Notes under the pieces: generated by a model | Told to the model about the DNA's origin: nothing | Databases searched by the model: none | What the model saw: the letters and a program-made list of their open reading frames with translations, nothing else | Source: Centroberyx gerrardi | Taxonomy: Eukaryota; Chordata; Actinopteri; Beryciformes; Berycidae | Assembly: GCF_048128805.1 (NCBI RefSeq) | Contig: NC_136008.1 | Location: 20,626,459-20,690,458 of the forward strand | Length of the DNA: 64,000 bases | Direction: 5' to 3' | Position numbers and translations under genes: made by a program | In this document: positions 27,256 to 38,086 of the stretch, in pieces | How positions within the stretch are numbered: position 1 is the first letter of the stretch | Layout: every line of letters starts with the position of its first letter

Positions 27256-27337
<82 letters not shown>

Positions 27338-29844
27338 CCAGCCTGCACCATCTGCGCTTTAATGAGTTACCCCAAGTGCCAAAAGTAATTTTCAGATTCG
27401 GGTTATTCTTTTCTGATCTTGCCTTTTCTGACCCCCAGGAAACGCCCTGCCTGGTTTTTACCTACATACTGTTAGGGTGAAAGCCAAAGAACTAGTAGAT
27501 CATGGATGCACTAAAAAGTGTCTCTGGAGGAATAATGCGTAAAAGACGCCAACTTTGTTTACTCTGCGCATCAAAGCCGCCCCCAATGTATTTCTTTCCT
27601 GGTGTATTTCAGCAAAGAATAATCTCAGCTGAGGTTCACTCTGCAGGTTAATGCAATACAACACTTTGGGGATGCTGGGAGGAATCCCAAAAGAAACCAA
27701 GGCACTGAGCTGAGAGAACGGGAAGAAAAATAATTTTCCGTAATTAAAGTGGCGGTCGCACAGGGAGGTTACGCAGTAAAATACTAACCACTTCATAGCG
27801 GAGGAAGTGCTCTTTCATTTTTTCCCCTCGTCGTTTTTGGTGATGTGCCATTATGGCTGAGCTGGGTCATTATGGGAGAATAGACAGTGTTTGATATGTT
27901 ATGACATGAACACTCAATTAGATCACCGAGTTCAAATACTCCAATCAGCGGTTCGATGCCAAGCAGCTCTCAGAGGGTCCAGCTAGGGGTCAGAGCCAGT
28001 GACACATCACATCAAAATCACAGGAGAAAGTGAGGCGTTTTTCCTATCAAATCAGTTCACGCTGCAAAAAATATCCATCCGAGCAAGCCATGTAGCCCCA
28101 TATTCACTCTTAAAATCTATGTTTTCTTACAATAAGCGAACAGTTCTGCCAATAGGGTGAGAAAACACCACTTGTTTCCAATGCAGTTTCATTTATTTTC
28201 CAGAAACGAGCGTCAATATCTTGAAACAAGGCAGAATGAGGCAGATTATCCCACTATGCATCAGGAAAATGACACTTCAGTCGACAAAATTCTTGAAACA
28301 AGTCGATTTGCAGTGGGAGCAGGTTAAGTCACCTCACCGCCTCGGTAGACTTTTTCACTTGCGTCAAGAAAAATAAGATTTTACGAGCCGACAGTGGATT
28401 AAACAACCTGTCAAGACGGATATTTTTTGCAGCGCGCAGTTTGTCTGTGAGAGCTGCAGCCTCGGAGTGTCGCGAACAGGAGGGAATGCAAACAAAGATA
28501 GCTTTTATTTCTCCTGCAAAGATTAACTCGGCTTATGTCCCCCTGTGTGTGTTCGATGTGTTTGTGTTTATCAGAGTGTGTTTGTCCTCTCAGGCCAGTC
28601 ACATCACTTGGTTACACATGTTAACTGACCCAAACACCTGCTTCTCACACCGACCCGCTCTGCCCCGGCCCCCGTCTTCCTTTGTCAGCCCAGTTGGCCA
28701 TACTGGGCACCATCATGGAAACAGCTTTCACTGTGATATACGTGCCAGTTTCAGCCATTCTTCACAGTTTGCACTTTAAAAGTCCCCGCTGATTCAGGCA
28801 CTGTTTGCGTTTGGAGATCAATGCAAAAATTTCAAAAATCAAGTAGCCTACTTTTATATTTCCCCCCCAAAAAAAGTTTCATTTCCATTCAAGTGGAACA
28901 CTAACTGTTCCCAACTAGTTTTTGGTGCAGCCTGCACCGACAGTGATTTACAACCTTCATTTAGAGAAACGCCTCAATTAGTGTTTTATTGTCGTGTTAC
29001 CTGGGGGTTAATTTAAGTGTAATATAACTTAATACTTTGCAAAAGTTACGTGCTTCGGCGGCTCTTTAAAATGCGTCCCATGTGTTCAAAGAGCTCCGAG
29101 TGCGCCAGCAAAATTTAATGCAGTCCTTATAAACAGAAAACAGCCCTGCAGCCTCCGAAATCGATGCATTTTTATTGAGGCTCAGTGCGTATGAGATATT
29201 GGACTTTTGTGCGCGTAAAACTGCGTGTTTGCATATTTTATATTTATTTCTCAAGCGTAAAAGTAGCCACCGGCAGCATCGACTCACAGTTTTTTTTAAA
29301 TCTCGTGGTTTTATAGGAATTATCTTTTAAACTAGATTTTCTCAAGATTTGCACAATATTTTGTCATGTTGTGGAGGAGAATATTAGGCTACTCTGATGA
29401 GAAAAACGGTGCCACACGCAAAAACAAGGCAACACAGTCATACAAGATTGAGTTGATGGAGCGGGCAGCCTACTGAAACCAACCTGTTCCTCTGTCCACA
29501 AAACTTGTTATGGTGTTGGCAGATTTAGAGGAGCGGAAAAAGCTTGCGTTTAGTCCGAGCTTCTCTGCAGCCGAGTATGTCCTGTATATAGAGAGCATGT
29601 AATCGTGGGGCACAACAGCGTCCTTTAGGTCTTCTCGGTGGTGGCCCACGATGGGATGCGAAGACGCGAAGATCTCTTTTAGAAATTTGGTTGACCTTTG
29701 TCCGTCCTGATGAGGGATCCTGGCTCCCTTGTTCCTCCTCGGCGCAGAGGGAGAGAGGATAGCAGCTGACTGGAAACACGGTATATTCCCAAGGAAAACG
29801 AGGAACAGGCCCAGATATAGCGTTACGACTCGAAATGCGTCCAT
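23724..29844 (-). CDS. gdf6a: Growth/differentiation factor 6 (BMP-family ligand), complete two-exon gene
   Basis: Secreted TGF-beta/BMP ligand. Family knowledge: GDF6 dimers signal through BMP receptors and Smad1/5/8, with roles in dorsal eye, skull and joint patterning. The coding parts are 29484-29844 and 23724-24724, joined inside an Asp codon (G|AC). Together they give 1362 nt, or 453 aa plus stop, close to the 455 aa of human GDF6. Seen in order: hydrophobic signal peptide (about residues 1-27), prodomain with an N-glycosylation site (LGLNASFF), a 13-His run followed by three Gln, an Ala9 run, a five-Arg furin-type site, then the mature domain. The mature part starts near [16 protein letters not shown] and carries the cystine-knot pattern (CSKK, CEGVC, SCC, CGCR). 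It is nearly identical to GDF6 rather than GDF5 or GDF7. The 'a' in the symbol is inferred from neighbouring sybu/ebag9 and the high mature-domain match. A gdf6b assignment is not excluded. Confidence 0.95.
24850..24908. repeat. (CT)n tract close to gdf6a exon 2
   Basis: 59 bp CT repeat, 126 bp upstream of exon 2 on the gene's own strand, where it reads as (GA)n. Confidence 0.95.
26188..26565. mobile_element. CACTGCAAAA-type MITE, copy 1 (gdf6a intron)
   Basis: Begins CACTGCAAAACAAATGTC and ends GATTTTTGCAGTG (inverted). The interior (AATGCAGTTTCACTTGTTTC, AATTCTTGAAAAACAAATTG) is shared with the copy at 28060-28434 in the same orientation. It carries no coding capacity, and the TIR style suggests hAT. 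Confidence 0.75.
27257..27336. repeat. Long (GA)n tract in the gdf6a intron
   Basis: About 80 bp of uninterrupted GA repeat on the plus strand, reading (CT)n in the transcript. Confidence 0.95.
28060..28434. mobile_element. CACTGCAAAA-type MITE, copy 2 (gdf6a intron)
   Basis: Left end CGCTGCAAAAAATATCC and right end GGATATTTTTTGCAGCG are perfect 17 bp inverted repeats. The interior aligns along its length with the 26188 copy (AATGCAGTTTCATTTATTTT, GAAACAAGGCAGAATGAGGC). Confidence 0.8.
29484..29844 (-). CDS. gdf6a: gdf6a coding exon 1 (signal peptide and N-terminal prodomain)
   Basis: Start chosen at the ATG read from 29844 ([20 protein letters not shown]), because it opens directly into a signal peptide; the frame stays open upstream but has no further ATG and is (CA)n-derived. 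The exon encodes 120 codons plus one base and ends ...FVDRGT with the donor GTTGGT. GDF5/6/7 genes share this single intron position in the prodomain. The segment [20 protein letters not shown] is typical of the prodomain. Confidence 0.93.
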
Positions 29845-30082
29845 GGCTGGAGAGTCACCGGGAGATGTTAAGAAACTCTTTCCCTCCCCACACACACACA
29901 CACGCACAATGAAGTCGGATTTCGGGCCGCTGGAGCCGGAGACGGTGTGCGCGTCAGGGTCGGAGAGCTGCTACTTTTGCGCTCCCCCTTGTCGCACCAG
30001 AAGAAGTGCGTTTTGCGCTCTGGACTTCACACAAGAGCGGAGACTGTTGGACCGACAGAAACACGCCCACATGGCCGCGCAG

Positions 30083-30430
30083 AGCAGGGCTTGCCAAACC
30101 ATTTCGTGTCACGGACCCCCAAATAGACACACACACTAGGCCCCACGGACCCCCACTGGAGAAGAGTCAGGCCCAAGGACCCATATGGGAAGGTTTTTGT
30201 TGTTGTTGCTTTAGTAATGATTTGTAGAACTGTCTGTACTGTGCGTGGGAGATACTAGTGGTGAGATTATTCAATTCTGTGAATAGAATAGCCATTCTTA
30301 AACTTTCTCCAGTTGGGATATCAGTTATGGTGAATTCAATCTTAGTGAAATTAAACACTTCCTCATTTTTATGGGATCCCTAAGAGCCCCCCCCCCCCCC
30401 CCCCCTCAGTCTTTAGAGAGCCACTGCTTC
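30083..30430. mobile_element. hAT-like relic with TTTCGTGTCACGGACCCCC end
   Basis: Starts AGCAGGGCTTGCCAAACC followed by ATTTCGTGTCACGGACCCCC and ends GAGCCACTGCTTCAGA, a decayed inverted match. A C20 run lies near the right end. The interior CTGTCTGTACTG is shared with the relic at 59312. It abuts the orphan frame at 30432. Confidence 0.55.
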
Positions 30431-30431
30431 A

Positions 30432-30722
30432 GACTACGGAGACATTTCTGACCAGCAAACAGACGCTTCCCAGTTTACGCTACAGGAGGCCAAGTTTAAA
30501 AGGTACAATAAGATGTTGACCAAGGTCAGCAGGTCGACACAGTTTCCAGAGGAGCTGAAACAGAGTAGAACCCACCCTGATCAGAAAGTCCTCAACAGGC
30601 TGAAAGCTTCCAAAGACACATCAAATCAGATCAGATAAGATTTTACGCACAGAGTTTTTGGCTACACGAGGAGCCACTGTGCCCAGTTTGCTTCTAAATT
30701 AAAAAAAAAAAAAAAAAAAAAA
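30432..30722 (+). pseudogene. Orphan coding-like frame followed by poly(A): possible retrocopy fragment
   Basis: An open frame ends at TAA 30636-30638 with strongly protein-like composition (YGDISDQQTDASQ, KFKRYNKMLTKVS, FPEELKQSRTHPDQKVLNRL). About 60 nt of noncoding sequence then leads to AATTAAAA and a 22 A tract at 30701-30722. No start codon or upstream exon is seen. The arrangement suits a 5'-truncated processed retrocopy. A genuine last exon of an unknown gene is the alternative. I do not recognise the family. Confidence 0.35.
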
Positions 30723-31774
30723 GTTTCGTTTTTTTTAGACACAGGGCAATTTTTGTAATAGAACTTTACACACTTTAATAAGCATTTAATACAAACCTTC
30801 AGTACTACTTGATGCTATAGAAATATAAGGAAGTTATAAAATGCGGTTCTTTCTGGGTGAATTTGTGTGTTGAGTCAATGTCATTTGCATAATGAGTGAC
30901 AGGACAGAGAAACAAACCTCCAGTATCAGAGTGGCTAAATAACCTGAGGGCTGCAAGTCTCTCATATTCAAATGTGGTGGTGCGAACACAGCTACGGGCA
31001 AGACAATTTGCATCAGACGCCTTTTGAATGACTCCAGCGACCTCTACTGGCGATGGGGCTGAACTACAAGTATAGAGCAATAATGACGCCTGCTGTGCCT
31101 CTGTGAAGAAATGTAATGCTGCATTCACGTCGTCTGGGGAAAAATAAGATTGAAAGGACTTGATGTTTAGCAAGTAGTTGTCCTGTCATGGCATTTTAAG
31201 AGTTGTGAAACGTTAGTAAATCCAAATTATACTGAGCAAGAGCAGTGTGCGGGATTTTGTTCCTTTGAAATAAGACGTATTAATTCGACGCACCTGCACA
31301 AGTTTGGAGGTGTGAATATTTTCTCTACTGAAGAGTTGTGATCACAAAGTGACTAAGGTAATGAAAATCGTTCATTTTATTTGTTTTATTTGAAATGAAT
31401 ATGTCATTGCCTACATGTGTGTGATGGTATTTCCTTGTTGGTGAAGGTCTCAGTTCAGTAAGTTGGAGAAATGAGCGTCCATCACCAAACCCCAAGATCC
31501 CAAGTATTTACCACCTGGAAGCTGCTGTGAACTTCATGTTCAAGTAGGAAGCTTGTATCTACCGTCTTTCCCATGTGGCCTGAATGCAGCAGTAGAGTCT
31601 GCCTGGATCACCAGCAGGGTACGTGCCTGGGGCCCCGGACCACGAAGGACCTACTGTAGATACATTTATAATTTACTTGTTAAGTTGCCCTCTTATTGCA
31701 TGCTATCTTGGCATTCTCCACCAGTTGTACATTGAGCATTATTTGGGCATGGGCAGCAACTGTGGCACTGTATT

Positions 31775-31866
31775 TTTTAGAAACAAGTGTGAATTTCCTG
31801 AAGCAAGGCAGAATACAGCAGATCTCTCCACTGGTATCAAAAACAAAATTACACTTGTGTGAGTCC
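31775..31866. mobile_element. CACTGCAAAA-type MITE, internal fragment
   Basis: GAAACAAGTGTGAATTTCCT, AAGCAAGGCAGAATACAGCA and the following CTCCACTGGTATCAAAAAC/ACACTT match the middle of the 26188 and 28060 copies. Both ends are missing. Confidence 0.55.
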
Positions 31867-31930
31867 ATTTTTGATCGTTTTTGATTGTAATTTGGGTGTA
31901 TGTTTGTATGTGTGTGTGCCTGTGCGTGTT

Positions 31931-31935
<5 letters not shown>

Positions 31936-31962
<27 letters not shown>
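31936..31962. repeat. (TG)n microsatellite
   Basis: TG repeat of 27 bp with TG-rich flanks from 31910. Confidence 0.95.
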
Positions 31963-33484
31963 ATTTCAGAGGAAAAAAGTATAAAATAAAAATAGTGTAA
32001 AATACTCTTGCTGAGAGATGACACTTTATACACTTGAAGTGTGGTGTGCAATAAATAAATAGGCCTACCTGACAGAAACAATTGATGAGGGTCAATGATT
32101 CCTATAAAATCATATAGGAAATGCATAGGGTTCATTTTTGATCACCTTGGGGTAGTAATTCAAAAGTTCTATTTTGTTAAAAAGTAAAATATCTAGGTAA
32201 AAAATCTGAATGGAGGGGTAGCCTCCATTCAGAGTTTTGAGGAATAGCTAGAATAGGAAATGTTTTAATTTAATTTTCGACCCCCTTATGCATTGTTTAA
32301 AGACAATTAGCTTTGGTGACCTGGTACTAACTGCCACACACAGCATCACAGTACCTCTGTAGTTCCAGCAGAGGGCGTCAGTTCTACATTTATGTGGCAG
32401 GAGTTAAGAAGACGAGCGGCTCCTCTCTGGGTCACATGCTGAGATTTTGTTCAGTATTTCCCAGCGGCCAGTGACTCTTCAGGAATCCACTTTCACGCGC
32501 TTGTCAATGATGATCCCCTGATGTAAGTGAGGCAGGATAAAAGACTAACGTACTCACTGATTACCGAGGTGTTGTCAGTTAAATCTGATTTCCTTACACT
32601 GACAAGGTAGATGTGTGCAACTGCGTCACTGATTCAAGCCATCTCTTAACGCTCAAAAGTGGTAAATTTGTTCTTGTAAATTACATCATGTGTTAATATA
32701 ACTGTTTTATTGTCATTCAAAGTGCGGGCGTTGTGTTTTTATATCAAAGAAACATCAATTAGGACAAGACGGCGCCCTGCTGGTGACCTCTCTGGTTTCA
32801 GCACCATGGAGAGCCGACACTCACTCTGACTGACAGACCTGAGTGACTATACTTCAACTGCCACCACACATATGTATGTATAATAGTCCTATAATGCAAT
32901 TTAATACATCTGGCATATGTATGTCACGTTGTGCATTTAGTTGCCATAGCTCGTATTATTATAACGTGACCCAGTGAAGGCTAAATATAGCCTGGAGGGA
33001 GGATTATATTCCACAAATCCATCCATGACTATAAAGCATTGCTTATATTAAATTCAATGTTTTTGTGAGTGATAGCGTACGTCCTGGCAAGCTATTTCAA
33101 AATGTAAATATATTGTGTCCTGGGGATGAGCACATAGGTTACAAAACAATAATAAATGTATCCATGAATAATGTATCCTGGAATAAGGTCATATTTTAAA
33201 ATACACTCTGGGAGAAGATATCTAAGGATAAGATACATTTAAATGTATTTCTGTATCATGGATGTAAATGATGCACAAGACTTGTGCATGTATGCTTTCC
33301 AAACGTGTCAGTACATGACATATGGAGTATATTCCAGTATATGCTTGATGTTCCTGTGGCTTAGGTTCTTCCAACATACATGTCAGGGAGCGGGAGAGTC
33401 CGTGGTTAAGTAATGCCGTATGCGTTATGTAACACACTTGGGATGGTAGGCTAGTCATATTGTACGTGCACTGTCAGAGGTCTC

Positions 33485-33700
33485 GCTTCTTGTCCAATCG
33501 TGTGTGTCCACAGGATGAACGCACGCGCCTCTCCGCCCGACATCAAAACAGGCGGAGAGGAGCCAGTTAGTTTCTCCACAGCCAGACCGCAGGAGCAGAG
33601 GCGGCGGAACGACCCTTTGTGCTTCACCGATTTGCGCGCATCCTTCTGCGACTGGAGGAATCACCATCAAACATCCAGGCAAGGTTTTCTTTTTGTTTCA
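33485..33700 (+). promoter_or_regulatory. GC-rich patch, possible upstream exon/promoter of sybu
   Basis: A short GC- and CpG-rich island in AT-rich DNA, about 4.6 kb upstream of the sybu start exon, which needs an upstream noncoding exon. A CCACAG acceptor-like site precedes it and a weak GC-type donor (CCAG|GCAAGG) follows. The plus-strand open frame here matches no family I know and is not called as a protein. Confidence 0.3.
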
Positions 33701-34556
33701 CTTTCAGTTAGAATAATTCTGCGGCGAGCCATAGGTGCTATTAAAAAAAGAAAAACAAATCAAATGTGGAGCTGTCGCCTTGGCCAGGATTCTCGGATGG
33801 AAGCAGGTGGATTCTGAAATACTGTTGACAAATGAAGTTCGGTGATGCTTCTATAAATTTGGATATTTGCGCACTGAACAAATGTTTGCTGGGTGAAATC
33901 TGGCCAAATGAGGTTTGAACTTGTTTTCAGCATCACGGATCGCATCCCACACTTCATCTGCCTTTATTTCTGGTGGCATCCCAGCTCCCCCCTCCCATCC
34001 TATTTTGGGTTTTTGGAAAAACATCCCCAATGTAAAGCAGGCAGTGGGGGCGCTAGATGAAACAAAACAAAAACCCACTGCTGGTTACTAGCCTATACAA
34101 AATGACAAATTGTAAAATCAGCCTTTGGAATGCAGTGTGGGGGAAAAGATCAGGCTGTGTATTATCAGAATACAAAAAACTAAAAGCCTTGTTACCCAGT
34201 AAAAGATTGCTCTGAAGTGAATTAGGGGAAACAAAGGGAGACATGAAAACATGTACACAGAAAAAGGAGGGTTCTTCATGGGTTCTCTGGCTAGGGTAGT
34301 TATTCTATATCATGACTTAAAAGGACCATCTGATTTGTTAAAATTTAAACAAAACTAGAAAATCAGAATAATTAACCTAGGGTGGTTCTTAAAAAGTTCA
34401 TCACAGCACCAAGATTAATGCCATGGTACAAGATTAAAAAAAACATTTTCTGGCAACATTTTTTAAGAGTGTATGTATGGGTTTCATTATGCTTAATGCA
34501 TATTGGAATGTTTAGACCTACTGAAAGTGGTGTTACTCATACATGACCTCATAAGA

Positions 34557-34562
34557 TGATAG

Positions 34563-34594
<32 letters not shown>

Positions 34595-34613
34595 GTGATG
34601 GCGATGATGATGA
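34557..34613. repeat. (GAT)n microsatellite
   Basis: Trinucleotide repeat of about 57 bp with a few changes. Confidence 0.95.
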
Positions 34614-36059
34614 AGTACTCTGCCATTGTTTAAGGTCCATGCAATGATCTCAGCACAAAAGTGAATAATAATATTTCTGAGCTGAGTCGGGCAGAAAAGA
34701 TACTTCACACCTCAGGTCAAATGAAATTTGAGATGAAGATCAATTTCATATATAAAAAAAAAAAAAAGAAGGTATAAATCCTTCAATTTTCAGAGAACAG
34801 TTATTCCATGCACAACAGATCCAAGCGAGAGAAAAAAAAGAAAAAGAGGGAGCATATGGACGTACATGCCCGGTTAAGCTCATGTTCTCAGTAAAGTAGT
34901 GTGTGGCTTTCAGTTCAGATGTCGTCATCGCAGAAATTATATAACTTTACACCTCGTGAACGATCAAGTCAGCAGAACAAACGGACTGAACGCATTATGG
35001 GATAAATATCAGATTTGAATAAGCGGCTTCAAACGACTCCATATGCATGAGCAACGTTAGAAAGCAAACAGACTGGGATGGGATGGATTATGAGAAGGCA
35101 TCGGTCACACCCGCTCCATGCTGTTTTTATCGTAATCGTCTGGATAAAGGAAATAGATTCTGAGTAGATGTTTACCAGTCATGTGCGCATTCTCTCAGCA
35201 GTGTGCATCCTATAGCTCTTATCCTCTCCATGCTGAGATGACCCAACTGTCCCTTCCTCAGTACAACTACTTCCTAAAATAGCCAACAATACTCTCCCTC
35301 CCCCCAGGCTTATGTTGTTCTGTTTTATAGACCATAGCGTACAGTGATGCAGGAGTTTTTGGGGTGATTGTGGATCACCTATGCAGGCAGTTTGGCTCTT
35401 CATCATGCTTAAGAGAGTCGAAAATCCTGTGTTTGCAACATAGATAATGCTTAGGCCGTCTCTCAGCAGGTAGCCAATCAACATTGTCTGGAGTCCAGCA
35501 GAGGATCCGGGTGGGAGACCGAGCTGATTGCATAATCCTGCTTTATGGGGGTCTGGGATGGGGCAGGAGCAGGGTGAGCCGCAATCACAACAGGCAGAAG
35601 CTGCTAGCAGGAGTGTTGAGAAAAAAAAGAAAAAAAAAACACTTATCTATAGGGAGCGGAGCATGCATGGGCAGGCTTCTGTATCAAAACATCTCACTGG
35701 GTTTCAGAGGCTGGCAAATCTCTCTAGACCTTCAGTATGTGGCTCACGCTGCTGTGGGACCAGCAGCAGCAGAAGAAGAAGACAGTCAGGCGCTGGAACA
35801 AATGATTTGAGACATTCCAAAATACTCCCAAAATACTCTATTCAGCTCCTACATCTCATCCCGGATGCTGCAACCCACCTCATCTTCATTCCCCCTCCTG
35901 CCCTCCCCCTTCTTTCTTTCCCCTACTTGCTTTAATATGCGTTTGTCTTGAAGTATCAACCCTCTCATCCTTCTCTCCTCAGCTCGTATTTCTTTTCCTA
36001 GCACTTCACTATCTTACAGTATCATTGTAGGCTCACTGGAAGATTTTCTTACATCCATT

Positions 36060-36175
36060 GTCAGGGAACTATGAATGTTAGTGGTCTAGGAATTTAAGCT
36101 TAATCTACTGTTGCACTCCTTGTAAGTCGCTCTGGATAAGAGCATCAGCTTAATGCCTAAAATGTAAAAAATTGT
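36060..36175 (+). repeat. LINE2/V-SINE-type 3' tail
   Basis: TTGTAAGTCGCTCTGGATAA, GAGCATCAGCTTAATGCC and TAAAATGTAAA form the well-known fish L2/V-SINE 3' tail, here with a few changes. Confidence 0.65.
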
Positions 36176-38086
36176 AGACGCACTGCTAGAATTGTCTATA
36201 AATTCTAGGCAGTAGTACGTGGTTAAGTATATACAGAAGCTCCGTCTGTTTGCACACACTGGCTCAAGGACAACTGTTCATTGAGAATGAGAAAAACAGT
36301 AGAAAATGGATTTCGCCTTGTAAGACTGAATAGTAACACTCCCACATCACCTCGGCACACTCCGGCTATTTGCAAAGTGAAGGACAGCATCTGAGATGAG
36401 TAATGGAAGCCTGCACTGTGTGCAAATTTAATTGGCCCCATCTAGCCTGACTTGTTCATGCAGCTTTTTCCCTCTGTTGCTAAGACTGTTGCTAGGGTAT
36501 GGGTTTGGTTGCTCTGCCCCGCTTGTGCCTAATCTGATTCTGTTGTGAGGCAGAGTGCCAGTCTGCCAAGCAGCCTCAGTATCGCTTTGATGACACTGTG
36601 ATGGTTTCGTTGTCTGTGGAAATGCAGATGGTGAAATTGCAGGCAAGAGAGTGCCGCGCAATCTATAGGTCAGACAATACTGAAACCCATATGTGAAGGT
36701 GGAGGAGTTTGATTCCTATGTTTACTCTCTGGTGTTCGCCTGTCTAAAGAAAGAGGATATTAAAATATACAGTCACACTGTAGGTATTTCAGTGTCCTCC
36801 TTCAGACAATATATTGTGAAATGAAGTTGCTTTCACTCACATTGCAGCTGGAGTGGGAGCTTGCTTGTGGAAACCAGATGATCTAGTCGGGACCAACTTC
36901 CATCAAGGGTGGCAGCCAAAATGTAAAAAAAGATACCATCTGGACTAAGGGAGGGAAGATGGGCTCAGATTCAGTGATGCGACGGCAACACGCAGGCCTT
37001 AGGGTCAATTACATCATTCCCGATACAAAAAAAGAAAAACGCGGCAAACACGTATGCACTTACGTAACTGACCCCCTTAGGCGAGGATGCTAAGAGGCAC
37101 AGCATTCAACAGGCGGGAGAAAGTGAAATGATTGTGTAAAATTCAGTCAAGCATGAGAGGAATTTTGAATTATTTAGCCCTACAGCATCAATAAAATATC
37201 CCGCTTCTGTGTTTGTATGTGCATGTATAAAATGGAAAGTACAGTGTCAGGGTGAAATTCATTCCCACTTTTTGAATTCAGTGATCTGCTTTTGCCCCAG
37301 TATTGACATAGGATATTGTGGATATAATACTGTTCCAGTCATTATATCTCCATGACAGCAGCACTTCATAACCCTTGGCTGGCAGCCCCATAGTTTTGGC
37401 ACAGAACTGTCCTTTTGGCACAGGATGCCAATAAAGAAAGTTAGCCTACTTTTGTCATGCATTGCTTAGCAGAATGACAAGCTGGATACTTCTTCTCTGG
37501 TACTATCTTCATTTTGAGATGACTCTGTGATGAAAAGACAAAATATCAAATGCAGATTAGACATCTTTCTTCATTATTCCAACTATATAGGTTCCAAAAT
37601 CTGAACTCCTGTGATACCATAAGCAGAAGTAGATTATTAGAACAGCCATGTTATTTGAAATCAGCTCTTAAAACTGATTTCTATAGGTTTGCTTTCATGC
37701 AATGACTTTTATCCTATTATTTTTACTATTATATGTTTTTTCCCATTCAATTCTTATCCTTTATATCTTGTGGCACATTCTTGTTTTTACTCATGAATTA
37801 ATTTTATGAGTATGAGGTTTGCTTCTATTTGATTGTTAAAGCACTTTGTAAATTGTTTTTAAGAAGTGCTACACTTTTTAACGCATACAAGTTTATCATT
37901 ATTAGTATTATTATTGAACAAATGCTAGTGTGCAAGCCTAAAGCACAATGGAGAACAGGTCAACTTGGGATGCTTGGGAAGGTTTATTTGTAGGAAGAAA
38001 TACACAGGGTTTGTTTCATAAGGTCATGAATTCATGGTGCTTTGGTCGCTGCTGGCTCTGTGCTCGTTGTGCCATCTGTACCAGGC

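Larger units (their letters stand above)
24725..29483 (-). other. gdf6a: gdf6a intron 1 and its contents
   Basis: Single 4.76 kb intron with donor GTTGGT and acceptor TTGCAG. It contains a (CT)n tract at 24850-24908, an 80 bp (GA)n tract at about 27257-27336, and two copies of one CACTGCAAAA-type miniature transposon at 26188-26565 and 28060-28434. The 26880-27050 stretch between them reads like possible conserved regulatory DNA. No other exon was found inside it. Confidence 0.8.
31038..32785. promoter_or_regulatory. Cluster of CTCF-like motifs between gdf6a and sybu
   Basis: The best match is CCAGCAGAGGGCG at 32365-32377 (plus). GGCGCCCTGCTGGTG at 32771-32785 is a reverse-orientation near-match. 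Weaker ones lie at 31038-31052 (CGACCTCTACTGGCG, reverse) and 31609-31620 (CACCAGCAGGGT, plus). The clustering between two divergent genes suggests an insulator. The assignment is by motif only. Confidence 0.35.

Noticed and set aside
27950-27975. CGGTTCGATGCCAAG resembling a B box
   Set aside because: No A box at the right distance and no foldable cloverleaf.
30805-31173. 122-codon minus-strand frame upstream of gdf6a
   Set aside because: Plausible composition but no recognised motif, splice context or homologue; it overlaps a CTCF-like motif. Not enough to call a gene.
33500-33817. Plus-strand frame beginning MCVHRMNARAS
   Set aside because: Runs from the GC-rich patch straight into AT-rich DNA; more likely noncoding exon/promoter sequence than protein.
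34557-34613. Regular short repeats that might suggest a CRISPR-like array
   Set aside because: Plain (GAT)n microsatellite without spacers, in animal DNA.
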